NCBI RefSeq assembly: GCF_001051235.1
Contig: NZ_CBTJ020000002.1
Coordinates: 1-64,000 of the forward strand
Reading direction: 5' to 3'
Source of the DNA: Candidatus Competibacter denitrificans Run_A_D11
GTDB lineage: Bacteria > Pseudomonadota > Gammaproteobacteria > Competibacterales > Competibacteraceae
Length of the DNA: 64,000 bases
Position numbers and translations under genes: made by a program
In this document: piece by piece, positions 52,118-62,091 of the stretch
How the letters are laid out: each line of letters opens with the position of its first letter
Position numbering within the stretch: the stretch's first letter is position 1
Notes under the pieces: model-generated
What the model saw: the letters and a program-made list of their open reading frames with translations, nothing else
Databases searched by the model: none
Told to the model about the DNA's origin: nothing

Positions 52118-53932
52118 ATGACCCGACCTGGTTTGAGACCCTGCCTCATCCGCTGCTTGCCTCTGTTGTTCGCTTGGCTCTCGTTATTCGCCATCCCCGC
52201 GCATGGTCAAGAACAGCCCACGCCACCGACCTCAGCCAGCGATCCGGCCCCGGCTGGCACGCTCAGCGTCATCGTCGAGGGCGTAGAAGAACCGCTGCGC
52301 GATAACATCATGGCCCACCTCGACATCAACCGCTTCGCGGGCAAAGCGCCGCCGGCGGAAACCGAGTTGCGCTGGTTGCATACCAATGCCGAACGCCATA
52401 TCCAAGAGGCGCTGCAACCCTTTGGTTATTATGAACCGGTGATTGAAAGCACCTTGAACCAGACCACCGGCGGTGGGTGGGAAGCGCGTTATCGCATTCA
52501 ACCCGGTCGCCCACTCCCCATCGCTTTAGTTGATGTTCAGTTGACGGGCGATGCGGCCAACGATCCGGTCTTCCAAGCGCTCGTGGACAAGCGGCCCTTG
52601 GCGAAAGGCCAGGCACTTGATCACGCCAAATATGAGCAATTCAAACAGAACCTGGAAGCTCTGGCCACTGAGCGTGGTTATTTCGACGCCCATTTCACGG
52701 AGCACGCCATCCAAGTTGACTTGCACGCCTATGAGGCCGCCATCAAGCTGCACTACGACACCGGCAAGCGCTATCTGTTCGGCGATATTACTTTTAAGCA
52801 AAACTTCCTTTCACCAGAGCTATTAAGCCGCTATCTCCGCTTCAAGCCGAGCGACCCTTACGACGCCAACGAATTGCTGAAACTGCAAGGCGATCTCGGC
52901 GGCAGCACCTATTTCAGCCAAATTCGGATCAACACATCGCCCGACGCCAAAACCGTCTCCGTGCCGGTCGATGTCGCGCTGGAACCGAATAAGAAACACA
53001 AATACAGCGCTGGCCTGGGTTACGGCACCGATACCGGGCCTAGAGGCAAGCTCAAGGTTGAAAATCGCTGGTTGAATCGGTGGGGCCACTATTACGAAGC
53101 GGAGCTACAACTCTCACCGATCAAATCCTTTATCGGGGGTAAGTATGTGATCCCCGGCCGCGATCCCGTCACCGAAAAATACGCGCTAAGCGCCAATTAC
53201 ACCCTGCAAAACTACCAAGACCAGGATTTCGAGCGCATCGCGCTAGGCGGCAGCTACCAGCATGAAGAAGGAAAATGGCTCAAAATCTACAATCTGACCA
53301 TGCAGTATGAAGATTACAAAGTCGGCAACGAACCTCGTGCCACCTCATTTCTGCTGATTCCGGGGCTGAACTGGACCTGGATTGATGCCGATGACCGGCT
53401 TTTCACCACGCGCGGCCTGATGTTTGGTTTCGAAGTGCGTGGCGCAAGCACGGCCTTGCTGTCCGATATCAATTTCTTGCAAGGACTCCTGCACCTGAAA
53501 TGGATTCGCGCGCTCAACGAAGACAGTCGCCTTATCGTCCGGGGCGACATGGGCGCCACCGCGATCCGCGAAGATTTTACCAAGATGCCAGCATCGCTGC
53601 GTTTTTTCACTGGTGGTGACGCCAGCGTGCGCGGCTACGCCTACAACAAGATCGGCCCCACCGATAACAGCGGCAAGATCATCGGTGGCAAGAATCTGGT
53701 CGTTGGCAGCCTGGAATACGAGCACCGGGTCTGGAACAACTGGGGATTGGCCGTTTTCATGGATGTGGGCGACGCTTTCGACGGCGCCCGCCCAGAACTG
53801 AAAACCGGCGCCGGCGTCGGGGTGCGTTGGCGCTCACCCATCGGGCCGGTACGTATCGATTTCGCCACCGGACTGGACCAACCCCCCGGTGATACCTTCC
53901 GTTTCTCCTTCAGCCTGGGGCCGGATCTTTGA
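52118..53932 (+). CDS. tamA: TamA, outer membrane component of the translocation and assembly module
   Basis: About 604 residues from the ATG at 52118, which gives a clear signal peptide (CLIRCLPLLFAWLSLFAIPAHG); the longer frame lacks one. Three POTRA domains (about 40-290; YFDAHFTEHAIQVDL belongs to one) are followed by an Omp85-type 16-stranded barrel with RLFTTRGLMFGFEVRG and the VRGY motif ASVRGYAYNKIGP. TamA works with TamB in moving proteins and lipids to the outer membrane. It overlaps the start of tamB by 4 nt, so the two are translationally coupled. Confidence 0.96.
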   Translation: MTRPGLRPCLIRCLPLLFAWLSLFAIPAHGQEQPTPPTSASDPAPAGTLSVIVEGVEEPLRDNIMAHLDINRFAGKAPPAETELRWLHTNAERHIQEALQPFGYYEPVIESTLNQTTGGGWEARYRIQPGRPLPIALVDVQLTGDAANDPVFQALVDKRPLAKGQALDHAKYEQFKQNLEALATERGYFDAHFTEHAIQVDLHAYEAAIKLHYDTGKRYLFGDITFKQNFLSPELLSRYLRFKPSDPYDANELLKLQGDLGGSTYFSQIRINTSPDAKTVSVPVDVALEPNKKHKYSAGLGYGTDTGPRGKLKVENRWLNRWGHYYEAELQLSPIKSFIGGKYVIPGRDPVTEKYALSANYTLQNYQDQDFERIALGGSYQHEEGKWLKIYNLTMQYEDYKVGNEPRATSFLLIPGLNWTWIDADDRLFTTRGLMFGFEVRGASTALLSDINFLQGLLHLKWIRALNEDSRLIVRGDMGATAIREDFTKMPASLRFFTGGDASVRGYAYNKIGPTDNSGKIIGGKNLVVGSLEYEHRVWNNWGLAVFMDVGDAFDGARPELKTGAGVGVRWRSPIGPVRIDFATGLDQPPGDTFRFSFSLGPDL

Positions 53933-56900
53933 GCATTGCTCCCACCATGCGGCGTGCGGCGCTCTGGTTGGGCGGCGGCGTGCTGGTCTTCCTCCTGTTG
54001 CTGCTGGTGCTGGGCGGCATCGGCCTGACCACTCAAGCAGGTCTTAACTCGCTGCTGGAACTGGCCCATCGCTTCGCGCCAGGCCAGTTGACCTATGACA
54101 AGATCAGCGGCCGACTCTGGGGACCGTTACACATCGAAGGACTCCGCTACGAAGACGGCCCGTTAAAACTCAAGCTGAATAAAGCCGATCTGGAATGGAA
54201 TCCAGCACAATTATTCAGCCGGCAACTCAATCTTGATCGCTTGCACTTCGACGGCCTGGAAATCCATCTGCCGCCGCCTGGCGAAGACAAGCCACCCACC
54301 ACCGAGCCGTTCGTATTGCCGGAGATACAATTGCCAATCGGCGCCACTATCGCCGATCTGCAAGGCCGCAATATCCGTATTATCCCGGCTAACGCGCCAC
54401 CGATTCAAATTGACGCTATCGACCTCAAGGCGCACGCCGCCGCCGAGGGGCTAAAGGTTGATCATTTGGCGATTAAATCGCCGCTGGGTGATCTGCGGCT
54501 GAAGGGGCAGGTCGATCCGACTGGTAACTATCCGCTCACGCTGGATCTGGACTGGCAAACCCCATTCTTGTCCCAATACGGCACCTTTAGTGGCCAGGGC
54601 AAAGTCCGGGGTACGCTGCGGGAACGGCTGACGGTCACTCATGAAATCACGGGGCCTGCGACTTTGGAGTTAGATGCCGAGGTGCGCAAACCGCTGACGG
54701 AAGCGATCTGGTCGGCTAAAACCAAACTGGATGTGCCGGACCTCAAACCGTTCGCTCCCGATTTAGCGGGCAAACCGCTGACGGCTCACCTTGATGCCCA
54801 AGGGGTGATGAGCCGTTTTACCGGCCAGGGAGAGATTGCTGCGACGCTCCCGGAACTGGGCAAGACCACCGTGCGCTTTACCGTTGCTGGCGACCCACAG
54901 AACATTAAAATCGACACCTTGCAGGTAGCCGCTCCTGAGCGCGATCTGACGTTAACTGCCGAGGGTGAGGCCCAATTGACCGAGGGGGCTTTACCGAAAT
55001 TTCGCAGTCATGCCGAGTTGAAAGCGACCGTGCCGGAACTCGGCCCGACCACTCTGCAACTGACCGCCGCCGGCGACGCGAAAACCATCAAACTCGACGA
55101 CGTGCGCCTGACTGCGCCTGCCTGGGCGTTGAATCTGCTCACCCAAGGCGAAGCGCAATTTGCCGATGGGGCCTTTTCCGGCTTGCAAGCCCAAGGCGAA
55201 ATGAATGCCACTGTCCCCCAATTCGGTCCCGTGGCACTGCGCTTTACTGCCGATGGCGACGCCAAGACCGTCAAGCTCAACGAATTGCGCCTGACCGCCG
55301 CCCAGCATCCGCTCAAGCTCAACGTGCAAGGCCAGGTTGAATTGGCCGATCTGCGTTTCCAGGCTAATGGTCAATGGCAATCACTGGCCTGGCCGTTAAA
55401 GGGCATCCCGCAAATCCAGAGCACGAAGGGTGACTTCACGGCTGAGGGTACGCCCAAGGATTATCGCTTTACCGCCACGGCCACCGATCTGCGAGGACCG
55501 AATGTTCCCAAGGGTACCTGGGCGCTGACGGGCCAAGGCTCGGAGCAAGGGGTTCGTGATGTCAAGCTGACGGGTAAAACCTTGGAGGGAACTCTACAAG
55601 CCGCCGCCGATGCGACCTGGGCGCCGGCAGTCGGTTGGCAAGCCAGCGTCAATGGTCAAGGGATCAATCCGGGCGCTCATTGGCAGGATGTACCCGGCAA
55701 ATTGAATTTTCAGCTCAAAAGTGATGGCGGGCTGGAAAATGGTGAACTGCGAACCAACGTGTTGTTGGAAGACTTGACCGGTACTCTAAGCGGGCAACGA
55801 GTCGCCGGTAAGGCCGATGTCAGTGTTCGCGGCCAAAATCTCACCGTTCGGGACCTGAATGTAAGCGCGGGCGACGCGCGCCTGGAAGCAACCGGAACAC
55901 TGACTGAACGCTTGGATCTGGTTTGGAAGCTGAATGCGCCGCAGCTTAAATCCTTAGTTCCTGGGCTGAGCGGCACCGTTGCCAGCACTGGCAAATTGAG
56001 CGGCTCCCGCACCAGCCCGATCATAGCCGCCAATATCGCCGTTGATAACCTTAAGCAAGGGGCCAATCAAATCCAGCGCTTGCGCGGTGAGGCCAACATC
56101 GACGCGGGCGGTGTCGGCCGCTCGCAATTGAAAATCATCGGCGATAGCCTGGTGCTGGGCGGCCAGAAATGGCAAAGCTTGCAGGTGGATGGTTCCGGCA
56201 CGGCCGCTGCGCACGACTTGAAAGCCGAACTCAGCGGCGAACCGGGGAGTTTTCTGCTCGCTCTGGCCGGTAGCCTGCAAACCCCGGCCATGCTTTGGCA
56301 AGGCCGTATCACTCAGCTGACTGCCAAAAACACCCCGGCCGGCAACTGGAGTCTGGAGAAACCGGCAGCGGTTCGCGCCTCCGCCAAGGAGGCGAGCCTT
56401 GATACCGCCTGCTTGAGCAGCGCACCCACCCGGTTGTGCCTACAAGGCCAGTGGCAACAAGCCGGCGACTTCAATGGTCGGGTACAACTCAGTAATCTCA
56501 ACCCAGACCAATTCAAACGCTTTTTCCCCAAGGAGGTCGCGCTCACCACCAGTATCAATGGCGAAGCCACCGTCAGCGGCAAAATCGGTGGCGCGCTGCT
56601 GGGTAAAGCCAACGTCACCATCGCCCCTGGTAACGTCAGCCTGCAAAATCAGGGCCGACCGGTCACTATCGCCTTCAACGGCGGCACCCTCAAGCTGGAC
56701 AGCAATGGGCGGACTGCGACCAGCCAAGCCCGGCTAGATCTGGGATCAACCGGGCAGTTGCAGGCTAACCTGCAAGTACAAGACCCGCTCGGCGCTGGTC
56801 GGTTGAACGGCAAGATTGAGGGAGCGATCACCGACTTAAAGATTGTTTCGGCTTTCGTGCCGGAGATCACGGAAATTTCCGGGCAAGTCCGTGCGGATGT

Positions 56901-58080
56901 GGCGCTGGGCGGCACCTTGACCAAACCCTTAATGCGCGGCGATGTGCGCCTGGAAAATACCGCCCTGTCGATTCCAGAGGCTGGTCTGAAGCTGCGCGCT
57001 GTGCAATTCGCCGCCACCAGCACCGGCCAGGGACCGATCCGCTTGGCGGGTTCGGTGCAATCCGAGCCAGGCCAGTTGCAGGTTGACGGCCATTATGATC
57101 CGTTCAAAGGACAGCTTATCCTGGCGATCATCGGAGAAAACTTTCAAGCGCTCAAAACCACGGATGTGCAAATCCAGATCAGTCCTGACCTCAAGATCGA
57201 CTACACACCGCAGCAAACCCGTCTGCAAGGCACCTTGACCATTCCACGGGCCTTTTTGCGGCCCGGCGGTCAGCGTCCGGGCGCGATTAACGCCTCCAGC
57301 GACACGGTGATCGTCAAGAATCGGGATGGCACGGCGCCGGAAGCCAAAGAGCGCGGCATGGCGATTTTCGCGGATATGCGCGTCGTACTAGGCCAGGATG
57401 TGCAGTTGGAAACGCCTGCCTTCAAAGGTAAGCTCCGGGGTGATTTGCGGGTGCTGCAAAGTCCGCAGTTGGCACCGCGCGCCAGCGGTGACATCGAAGT
57501 CGTGGCCGGTAAATACAAAATTTATGGCGAAGAAATCGAGATCCAACGCGGTCAGTTATTATTCAGCAGTAGCGCGCTCGACAACCCCAGCTTGGAATTG
57601 CGCGTCGTCCGTCAAGAGCGAAATATCATTTCCGGTGCAGAGATCATGGCGGGCGCACAGGTGCGCGGCACCTTGAAAAGGCCGAAGCTGACCTTCTTCT
57701 CCTCCCCGAACATGTCAGATCCAGATGTTCTCGCCTACCTGGTCTTGGGTCGGGCGCCGGGCGGTTCCGGCACCGAAACGGCGATGCTGTTCAAAGCGGC
57801 GAGCGCGCTCGGCTCCGGGCAAAGCGGCGGCCTTAGCAAGAGCCTGACCGATGCGTTCGGGCTGGATTCCGCCGAACTCGGCAGCACCAGCCAGGGCGGC
57901 ACGTCCTTCATGCTCGGCAAGTACCTGACGCCAAGGCTTTATGTTGGCTACGGAATCGGCTTGCTGAACGCCCTTAACACCTTCTTCCTAAAATACCGCT
58001 TCACCGAACATCTGATGCTGGAATCCGCCACCAACTCCAGCGGGACGGGCGGCGATTTCATCTACACCATCGAACGTTGA
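53929..58080 (+). CDS. tamB: TamB, inner membrane/periplasmic component of the translocation and assembly module
   Basis: A 1383-residue protein: N-terminal signal anchor (LWLGGGVLVFLLLLLVLGGIG), a very long beta-rich periplasmic part, and the conserved C-terminal DUF490 domain (KYKIYGEEIEIQRGQLLFS, then SDPDVLAYLVLGRAPGG). Translation probably starts at TTG 53929, overlapping the tamA stop, or at ATG 53947. TamB proteins of E. coli are about 1260 residues. Residues from about 304 carry three near-identical 61-residue units, which lengthens the beta-taco groove. TamB spans the periplasm and pairs with TamA. Confidence 0.95.
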   Translation: MSIAPTMRRAALWLGGGVLVFLLLLLVLGGIGLTTQAGLNSLLELAHRFAPGQLTYDKISGRLWGPLHIEGLRYEDGPLKLKLNKADLEWNPAQLFSRQLNLDRLHFDGLEIHLPPPGEDKPPTTEPFVLPEIQLPIGATIADLQGRNIRIIPANAPPIQIDAIDLKAHAAAEGLKVDHLAIKSPLGDLRLKGQVDPTGNYPLTLDLDWQTPFLSQYGTFSGQGKVRGTLRERLTVTHEITGPATLELDAEVRKPLTEAIWSAKTKLDVPDLKPFAPDLAGKPLTAHLDAQGVMSRFTGQGEIAATLPELGKTTVRFTVAGDPQNIKIDTLQVAAPERDLTLTAEGEAQLTEGALPKFRSHAELKATVPELGPTTLQLTAAGDAKTIKLDDVRLTAPAWALNLLTQGEAQFADGAFSGLQAQGEMNATVPQFGPVALRFTADGDAKTVKLNELRLTAAQHPLKLNVQGQVELADLRFQANGQWQSLAWPLKGIPQIQSTKGDFTAEGTPKDYRFTATATDLRGPNVPKGTWALTGQGSEQGVRDVKLTGKTLEGTLQAAADATWAPAVGWQASVNGQGINPGAHWQDVPGKLNFQLKSDGGLENGELRTNVLLEDLTGTLSGQRVAGKADVSVRGQNLTVRDLNVSAGDARLEATGTLTERLDLVWKLNAPQLKSLVPGLSGTVASTGKLSGSRTSPIIAANIAVDNLKQGANQIQRLRGEANIDAGGVGRSQLKIIGDSLVLGGQKWQSLQVDGSGTAAAHDLKAELSGEPGSFLLALAGSLQTPAMLWQGRITQLTAKNTPAGNWSLEKPAAVRASAKEASLDTACLSSAPTRLCLQGQWQQAGDFNGRVQLSNLNPDQFKRFFPKEVALTTSINGEATVSGKIGGALLGKANVTIAPGNVSLQNQGRPVTIAFNGGTLKLDSNGRTATSQARLDLGSTGQLQANLQVQDPLGAGRLNGKIEGAITDLKIVSAFVPEITEISGQVRADVALGGTLTKPLMRGDVRLENTALSIPEAGLKLRAVQFAATSTGQGPIRLAGSVQSEPGQLQVDGHYDPFKGQLILAIIGENFQALKTTDVQIQISPDLKIDYTPQQTRLQGTLTIPRAFLRPGGQRPGAINASSDTVIVKNRDGTAPEAKERGMAIFADMRVVLGQDVQLETPAFKGKLRGDLRVLQSPQLAPRASGDIEVVAGKYKIYGEEIEIQRGQLLFSSSALDNPSLELRVVRQERNIISGAEIMAGAQVRGTLKRPKLTFFSSPNMSDPDVLAYLVLGRAPGGSGTETAMLFKAASALGSGQSGGLSKSLTDAFGLDSAELGSTSQGGTSFMLGKYLTPRLYVGYGIGLLNALNTFFLKYRFTEHLMLESATNSSGTGGDFIYTIER
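54841..55389 (+). repeat. Three tandem 61-residue repeats within TamB
   Basis: Units begin at 54841, 55024 and 55207, exactly 183 bp apart, each opening with AT(L/V)P(E/Q)(L/F)G and containing an AGDxxxIK- or DGDxKTVK-type strand and an EA/VEL strand. Unit three fades towards its end. The exact period suggests duplication of a repeat unit of the beta-taco fold. Confidence 0.75.
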
Positions 58081-58211
58081 GAGGGCCATTAGCCAGCCGT
58101 CAGGACGGATTACCGCGCGGTGCGGTGGCGCGGCATTCAGTTTCGCCATTTGCGACAGGGCCAAATGCTTGGCAGCTTCCACTTTGCCGAGATCGACCCT
58201 GACCTCAGCGG

Positions 58212-58793
58212 CTACTTGTAATAATCCGGCTCATTGCCCGCCTTCCATTTGATATTACAGCCGATACTCGGTTTTTGCTCCGGTGCAACCGGCTGACCCG
58301 CCAACAAGGCATCCACCGCCGCGCGTAAATCCGCGCCCGTCACCGGGATGGCATTACCCGGCCGACTGTCGTCGAACTGGCCGCGATAGACCAGCTTGCG
58401 GTTGGCATCGAACAGGAAAAAATCCGGTGTGCAGGCCGCCCGATAGGCTTTGGCTACGGCTTGACTTTCGTCGTACAGGTAGGGGAAGGAAAAGCCGAGC
58501 GCTTTGGCCTCCTCGGCAATCCGGGCTGGACTGTCATCTGGATAATTGGCGGCATCGTTGGCACCTATCGCGACGCTGGCCAACCCCTTGGCGCGATAAT
58601 CGGCGGCAAATCGCGCCAAGTCCGCCCGAATATGTTTGACAAACGGGCAATGGTTGGAAATGAACATCACCAGCAAGGCCGGACTGTCTTGAAAATCAGC
58701 CAGGGCCACGGTTTTACCTGTCGCTGGCTCTGGTAGATTAAAATTGGGGGCTAGTGTAGCCAGCGGCAGCATCGTGGACGGCGTTTGTGCCAT
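58212..58793 (-). CDS. Thioredoxin-family protein (AhpC/TSA-like)
   Basis: A 193-residue redoxin with the N-terminal strand APNFNLPEPATGKTV, the cysteine motif SNHCPFVKHI near residue 48, and ACTPDFFLFDANRKLVYRG with the cis-proline context near 118. This pattern is seen in the widespread group of redoxin proteins carrying NHCPFVKH, related to AhpC/TSA peroxiredoxins but with no established substrate. A role in thiol redox control or peroxide reduction is plausible. The C-terminus has CNIKWKAGNEP. No signal peptide is evident. Confidence 0.9.
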   Translation of the reverse strand: MAQTPSTMLPLATLAPNFNLPEPATGKTVALADFQDSPALLVMFISNHCPFVKHIRADLARFAADYRAKGLASVAIGANDAANYPDDSPARIAEEAKALGFSFPYLYDESQAVAKAYRAACTPDFFLFDANRKLVYRGQFDDSRPGNAIPVTGADLRAAVDALLAGQPVAPEQKPSIGCNIKWKAGNEPDYYK

Positions 58794-58985
58794 GATTTCA
58801 CCTCACAACGTTAGCAATATCGGGGAACCTGGTGGTGCGCGCTACTATGCGGTTCAGCCCGTGTTCCGACGGCGTTACCCGCCATCGTCGAACCAAGCCA
58901 ATCTCTAGCGGTCAATCCCCGCTAGCCGAATGGGTTTGATCCTCGCACCTGTTGACGCTTAATTTACCTTATGGGAGACAATGCT

Positions 58986-60383
58986 ATGTATGCAAAACAG
59001 CCGTTCTGGCTGAGCGCTTTGATTGGGCTGCTATGGAGTGCGACCGCACCGGCAGCCGAGTATCCCGATTTTGTCACCCTGGTCGAGCGCTACAGCCCAG
59101 CGGTGGTTAGCATTCAAACTAAATCCGATCTCAAGGAACGCCCCAGACTGGGCCATCCGAATATTCCTGAGAACAGCCCGTTCTTCGATTACTTTAAACG
59201 CTTCTTCGACGAAATGCCCGACTCCCCGGCTCAACCACGCTCGTCGGTCGGTTCCGGCTTCATCGTTTCGGCCGATGGTTACGTCGTCACCAACGCCCAT
59301 GTGGTTGATCAGACAGACAGCATCGTCGTCGGTTTACCCGACCGCACCGAGCTGACGGCACAGTTGATCGGCAAAGATAAGCGCAGCGATATTGCGGTAC
59401 TGAAGATTAAATCCGACGGCAATTTACCTACCGTCAAACTCGGCGATGCCCACAAGATCAAGGTCGGTCAATGGGTATTGGCCATCGGTTCGCCCTTCGG
59501 CTTTGAGCGCACCGCCACCCAGGGCATCATCAGCGCCCTAGGCCGTAATCTACCCAGCGACAATTATGTCCCTTTCATTCAGACCGACGCTGCCGTCAAC
59601 CCCGGCAATTCCGGCGGACCGCTGTTCAATCTTGATGGCGAGGTGATCGGCGTCAATTCGCAAATCTACAGTCGTTCTGGTGGTTATCAGGGGGTATCCT
59701 TCGCCATTCCCATCGACGTGGCGATGGAGGTGGTTGAGCAACTCAAATCGGGCGGTAAGGTGACACGCGGCTGGCTGGGCGTTTTGATTCAAGAAATGAC
59801 ACCGGAATTAGCCCAATCTTTCGGCCTCGACAAACCGCGCGGTGCCCTGATCGGACAAGTGATGGCAGAGGGGCCGGCGCAAGGGGCTGGTATCAAGGTG
59901 GGCGATATCATCGTGGCCTTCAATGGTCAACCGGTGCAGCACTCCACTGATTTACCCTTGATGGTCGCCCGCACCCGGCCCGGCACGACCATTCCGCTGA
60001 CGGTCATTCGTGACGGCAAGGAACAAGCGCTTAACGTCCAGATCACGCAATTACCGGATGAGGTCAAATTGCAACAGGCGACTGTAGAATCGCCGACCAG
60101 CAATCGATTGGGTTTGGCTGTTGCCGAATTGCCCGCAGAAAAACGTAAACAGGGTGCGAGCGGTTTGCTGGTTAAGGATGTTGACGAAGGGCCAGCAGCC
60201 AGAGCCGGTATTCGGCCCGGAGATATCATCGCCCGTATCAATAATATCGATGTGAATGAGGTTGGCCAATTCGCTGATCTGATTGAGAATTTGCCGGCCG
60301 GTCGGCCGATACCGGTTCTGGTGCGGCGGGATAATGGGGCGATCTTCCTCGCATTGACGATTCCCGAGGAAGCCAAGAAATAA
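58986..60383 (+). CDS. degQ: DegP/DegQ-type periplasmic serine endoprotease
   Basis: About 465 residues from the ATG at 58986, with GGGAGA eight bases ahead; the preceding in-frame ATG lies inside that site. It has a signal peptide (cleavage near APAAEYP), catalytic triad H105, D135 and S209 (NPGNSGGPLF), and two PDZ domains: one from about 270 (RGWLGVLIQEMTP) and one from about 370 (LPAEKRKQGASGLLV). It degrades or refolds misfolded envelope proteins. Length and layout fit DegQ or MucD; the choice between these names is uncertain. Confidence 0.94.
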   Translation: MYAKQPFWLSALIGLLWSATAPAAEYPDFVTLVERYSPAVVSIQTKSDLKERPRLGHPNIPENSPFFDYFKRFFDEMPDSPAQPRSSVGSGFIVSADGYVVTNAHVVDQTDSIVVGLPDRTELTAQLIGKDKRSDIAVLKIKSDGNLPTVKLGDAHKIKVGQWVLAIGSPFGFERTATQGIISALGRNLPSDNYVPFIQTDAAVNPGNSGGPLFNLDGEVIGVNSQIYSRSGGYQGVSFAIPIDVAMEVVEQLKSGGKVTRGWLGVLIQEMTPELAQSFGLDKPRGALIGQVMAEGPAQGAGIKVGDIIVAFNGQPVQHSTDLPLMVARTRPGTTIPLTVIRDGKEQALNVQITQLPDEVKLQQATVESPTSNRLGLAVAELPAEKRKQGASGLLVKDVDEGPAARAGIRPGDIIARINNIDVNEVGQFADLIENLPAGRPIPVLVRRDNGAIFLALTIPEEAKK

Positions 60384-60404
60384 AACGGCCGCCCTCCCCT
60401 TGAT

Positions 60405-60437
60405 GCCCTCCCCGGCGGCCTTTACGCCGGGGAGGGC
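60405..60437. terminator. Strong hairpin between convergent genes
   Basis: GCCCTCCCCGGCG and CGCCGGGGAGGGC form a perfect 13-bp stem with a 7-nt loop. It lies between the stop of the protease gene (60383) and the stop of the convergent HpaB-like gene (60460). There is no T-tract, so it is a likely bidirectional transcript end or RNA stabiliser rather than a classical terminator. Confidence 0.65.
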
Positions 60438-60459
60438 CATGAGTTCCAACAGAAAAATC

Positions 60460-62091
60460 CTACTGGCCGGGATTTTCCACCCCATCCCCTGCTGACGGCG
60501 CAGTCGGCAGCGGCACCATGAGCGGCTGTCCCGGTTGACGACAACCAGCATCACAACACCGGCCCGGTTGGCGATTACGCAGGATCGGCCGATTGGAGTC
60601 GGCCAGCACGCCGCGTTCCAGCAAACGCTCGACCAGAGCGACCTTATCGCCCAGGGGGTAATGCCGCCAGATTTCCTGCTTCAATGCCGCTGGCGAACCG
60701 CCGCCGTGCAGACTGATCAGCGAATACCATCCCCCTTGGTAAGAAGCGGTCAAATCCTCCAGGAAGCGGGCGACCTCGATCCGCTTGTCGTAGGGAACCG
60801 TCGGGTTGGCCCGCAGCACCTCAGCAAGCGTCGCCGCCGTCGCCGGATTGTGATCCTCGTCCGGCCCCGGCAGCGCGACGATCAACCCGCCCGATACTTC
60901 GTGGGCTAAGCGGTGCATCTCGTAAATCTGGGTTGATAGCAATAGCTTACCGATATTGGCAAAGACCGGTTCCGGCATGAAGCTTTTCGCATAGGGATCT
61001 TGCTGGCCATAGACGCTGGCCGCCACGCCGCAGGCATAGAATCCCTCGGTGATTTTGATCAACTCGACCATCGGCTCGCGCAAACTGGCCTTGCGGTTGG
61101 GATCAAGGCCGTTGGCTTCACACATCAGCGCGCCTGCACCGATCAACAAATCACCAAAACCGGCACGCGCACCGATGCAGCTATGCCGGTGATGCGTCGC
61201 ATAGTGATAAGTCACCGCCCCGGAATGCTCCCACTCACCGGCAAGAAAGACCCGCTCCCAAGGCACCAGCACCCGATCAAAAATCACCACGGCCGTGGAC
61301 TGACCGTAGCGGCGGGAAAACAGCGGCGCACCATGTTCAGGCTTCTCGCCCGGCCGGCCGGCCGGCCGGGCAATGATAGTGATGCCGGACGCATCGACCG
61401 GTACTGCGCAGCAGACAGCGAAATCGGCATCGGCCTCGGTCATATTCCGCGACGGCATCACCAGAAACTCATGGACATAGGGAGCAGCCGTCACGATGGC
61501 CTTGGCGCCGGCAATCACGATGCCTCGGCCGTTACGCTCGACGATGTGCAGATAGACATCTGGGTTGCTCTGCTGATGTGGGCGGCGACTACGGTCGCCC
61601 TTCGCATCGGTCATGGCAATCCCCAAACTCAAATCTTGGTCCTGTACCTGCTGCAAGTAGGCGGCAAAGCGGGCACGGCACTCCGTCGTACCGTTGGCGT
61701 CATCCAACTGGGCAACCGCTTGGCCAATCCCATTGAGGCCATCATGGGCCAGGTAACGCTGCGCGCAGCCGGTTTCCTGGCACAGCAGTCGGACGGCTTC
61801 CAATTTATTGAGTAAATCGCCAGCAGACTCGTTGATATGCAGCATCCGGTTGACGGTCTTGCCGCTAACCGATTGCACAGCGGTCATCAAGGGCACTTTA
61901 GCGGCATCACGGGCGAAATCGTAACTCACTGCCAGCGCGTTGATGCCCGGCTGGAACGCGGGCGCATCCGCGACGGATTCGATGCGTTGGCCATCGACAT
62001 AGACGGTGGGCTGGTACTTGCGAAGAGAGTCCCGAAAATCCTGGCCGCTCATCAAGCACCCGGTCGCAGGGTTCGCTCTGGGTATAACCAT
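60460..62091 (-). CDS. HpaB / 4-hydroxybutyryl-CoA dehydratase family flavoprotein
   Basis: About 543 residues from the ATG at 62091. The whole protein follows the family of 4-hydroxyphenylacetate 3-hydroxylase and 4-hydroxybutyryl-CoA dehydratase (AbfD), for example AMTDAKGDR, SRNMTEADADFA and FGDLLIGAGALMCEANG, and it is particularly close to AbfD. Against the AbfD cluster ligands C99, C103, H292 and C299 it has C113, Y117, H305 and A312 in the longer-frame numbering, so two of four ligands are lost. A dehydratase role is therefore doubtful; flavin-dependent hydroxylation or another reaction is possible. The C-terminus bears an extra cysteine-rich tail (CCDAGC). Divergent from acnB. Confidence 0.85.
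   Translation of the reverse strand: MVIPRANPATGCLMSGQDFRDSLRKYQPTVYVDGQRIESVADAPAFQPGINALAVSYDFARDAAKVPLMTAVQSVSGKTVNRMLHINESAGDLLNKLEAVRLLCQETGCAQRYLAHDGLNGIGQAVAQLDDANGTTECRARFAAYLQQVQDQDLSLGIAMTDAKGDRSRRPHQQSNPDVYLHIVERNGRGIVIAGAKAIVTAAPYVHEFLVMPSRNMTEADADFAVCCAVPVDASGITIIARPAGRPGEKPEHGAPLFSRRYGQSTAVVIFDRVLVPWERVFLAGEWEHSGAVTYHYATHHRHSCIGARAGFGDLLIGAGALMCEANGLDPNRKASLREPMVELIKITEGFYACGVAASVYGQQDPYAKSFMPEPVFANIGKLLLSTQIYEMHRLAHEVSGGLIVALPGPDEDHNPATAATLAEVLRANPTVPYDKRIEVARFLEDLTASYQGGWYSLISLHGGGSPAALKQEIWRHYPLGDKVALVERLLERGVLADSNRPILRNRQPGRCCDAGCRQPGQPLMVPLPTAPSAGDGVENPGQ

Noticed and set aside
61000-61815. 271-residue + strand frame opposite the HpaB-like gene
   Set aside because: Antisense to a gene with strong family similarity, no ribosome site and biased composition.
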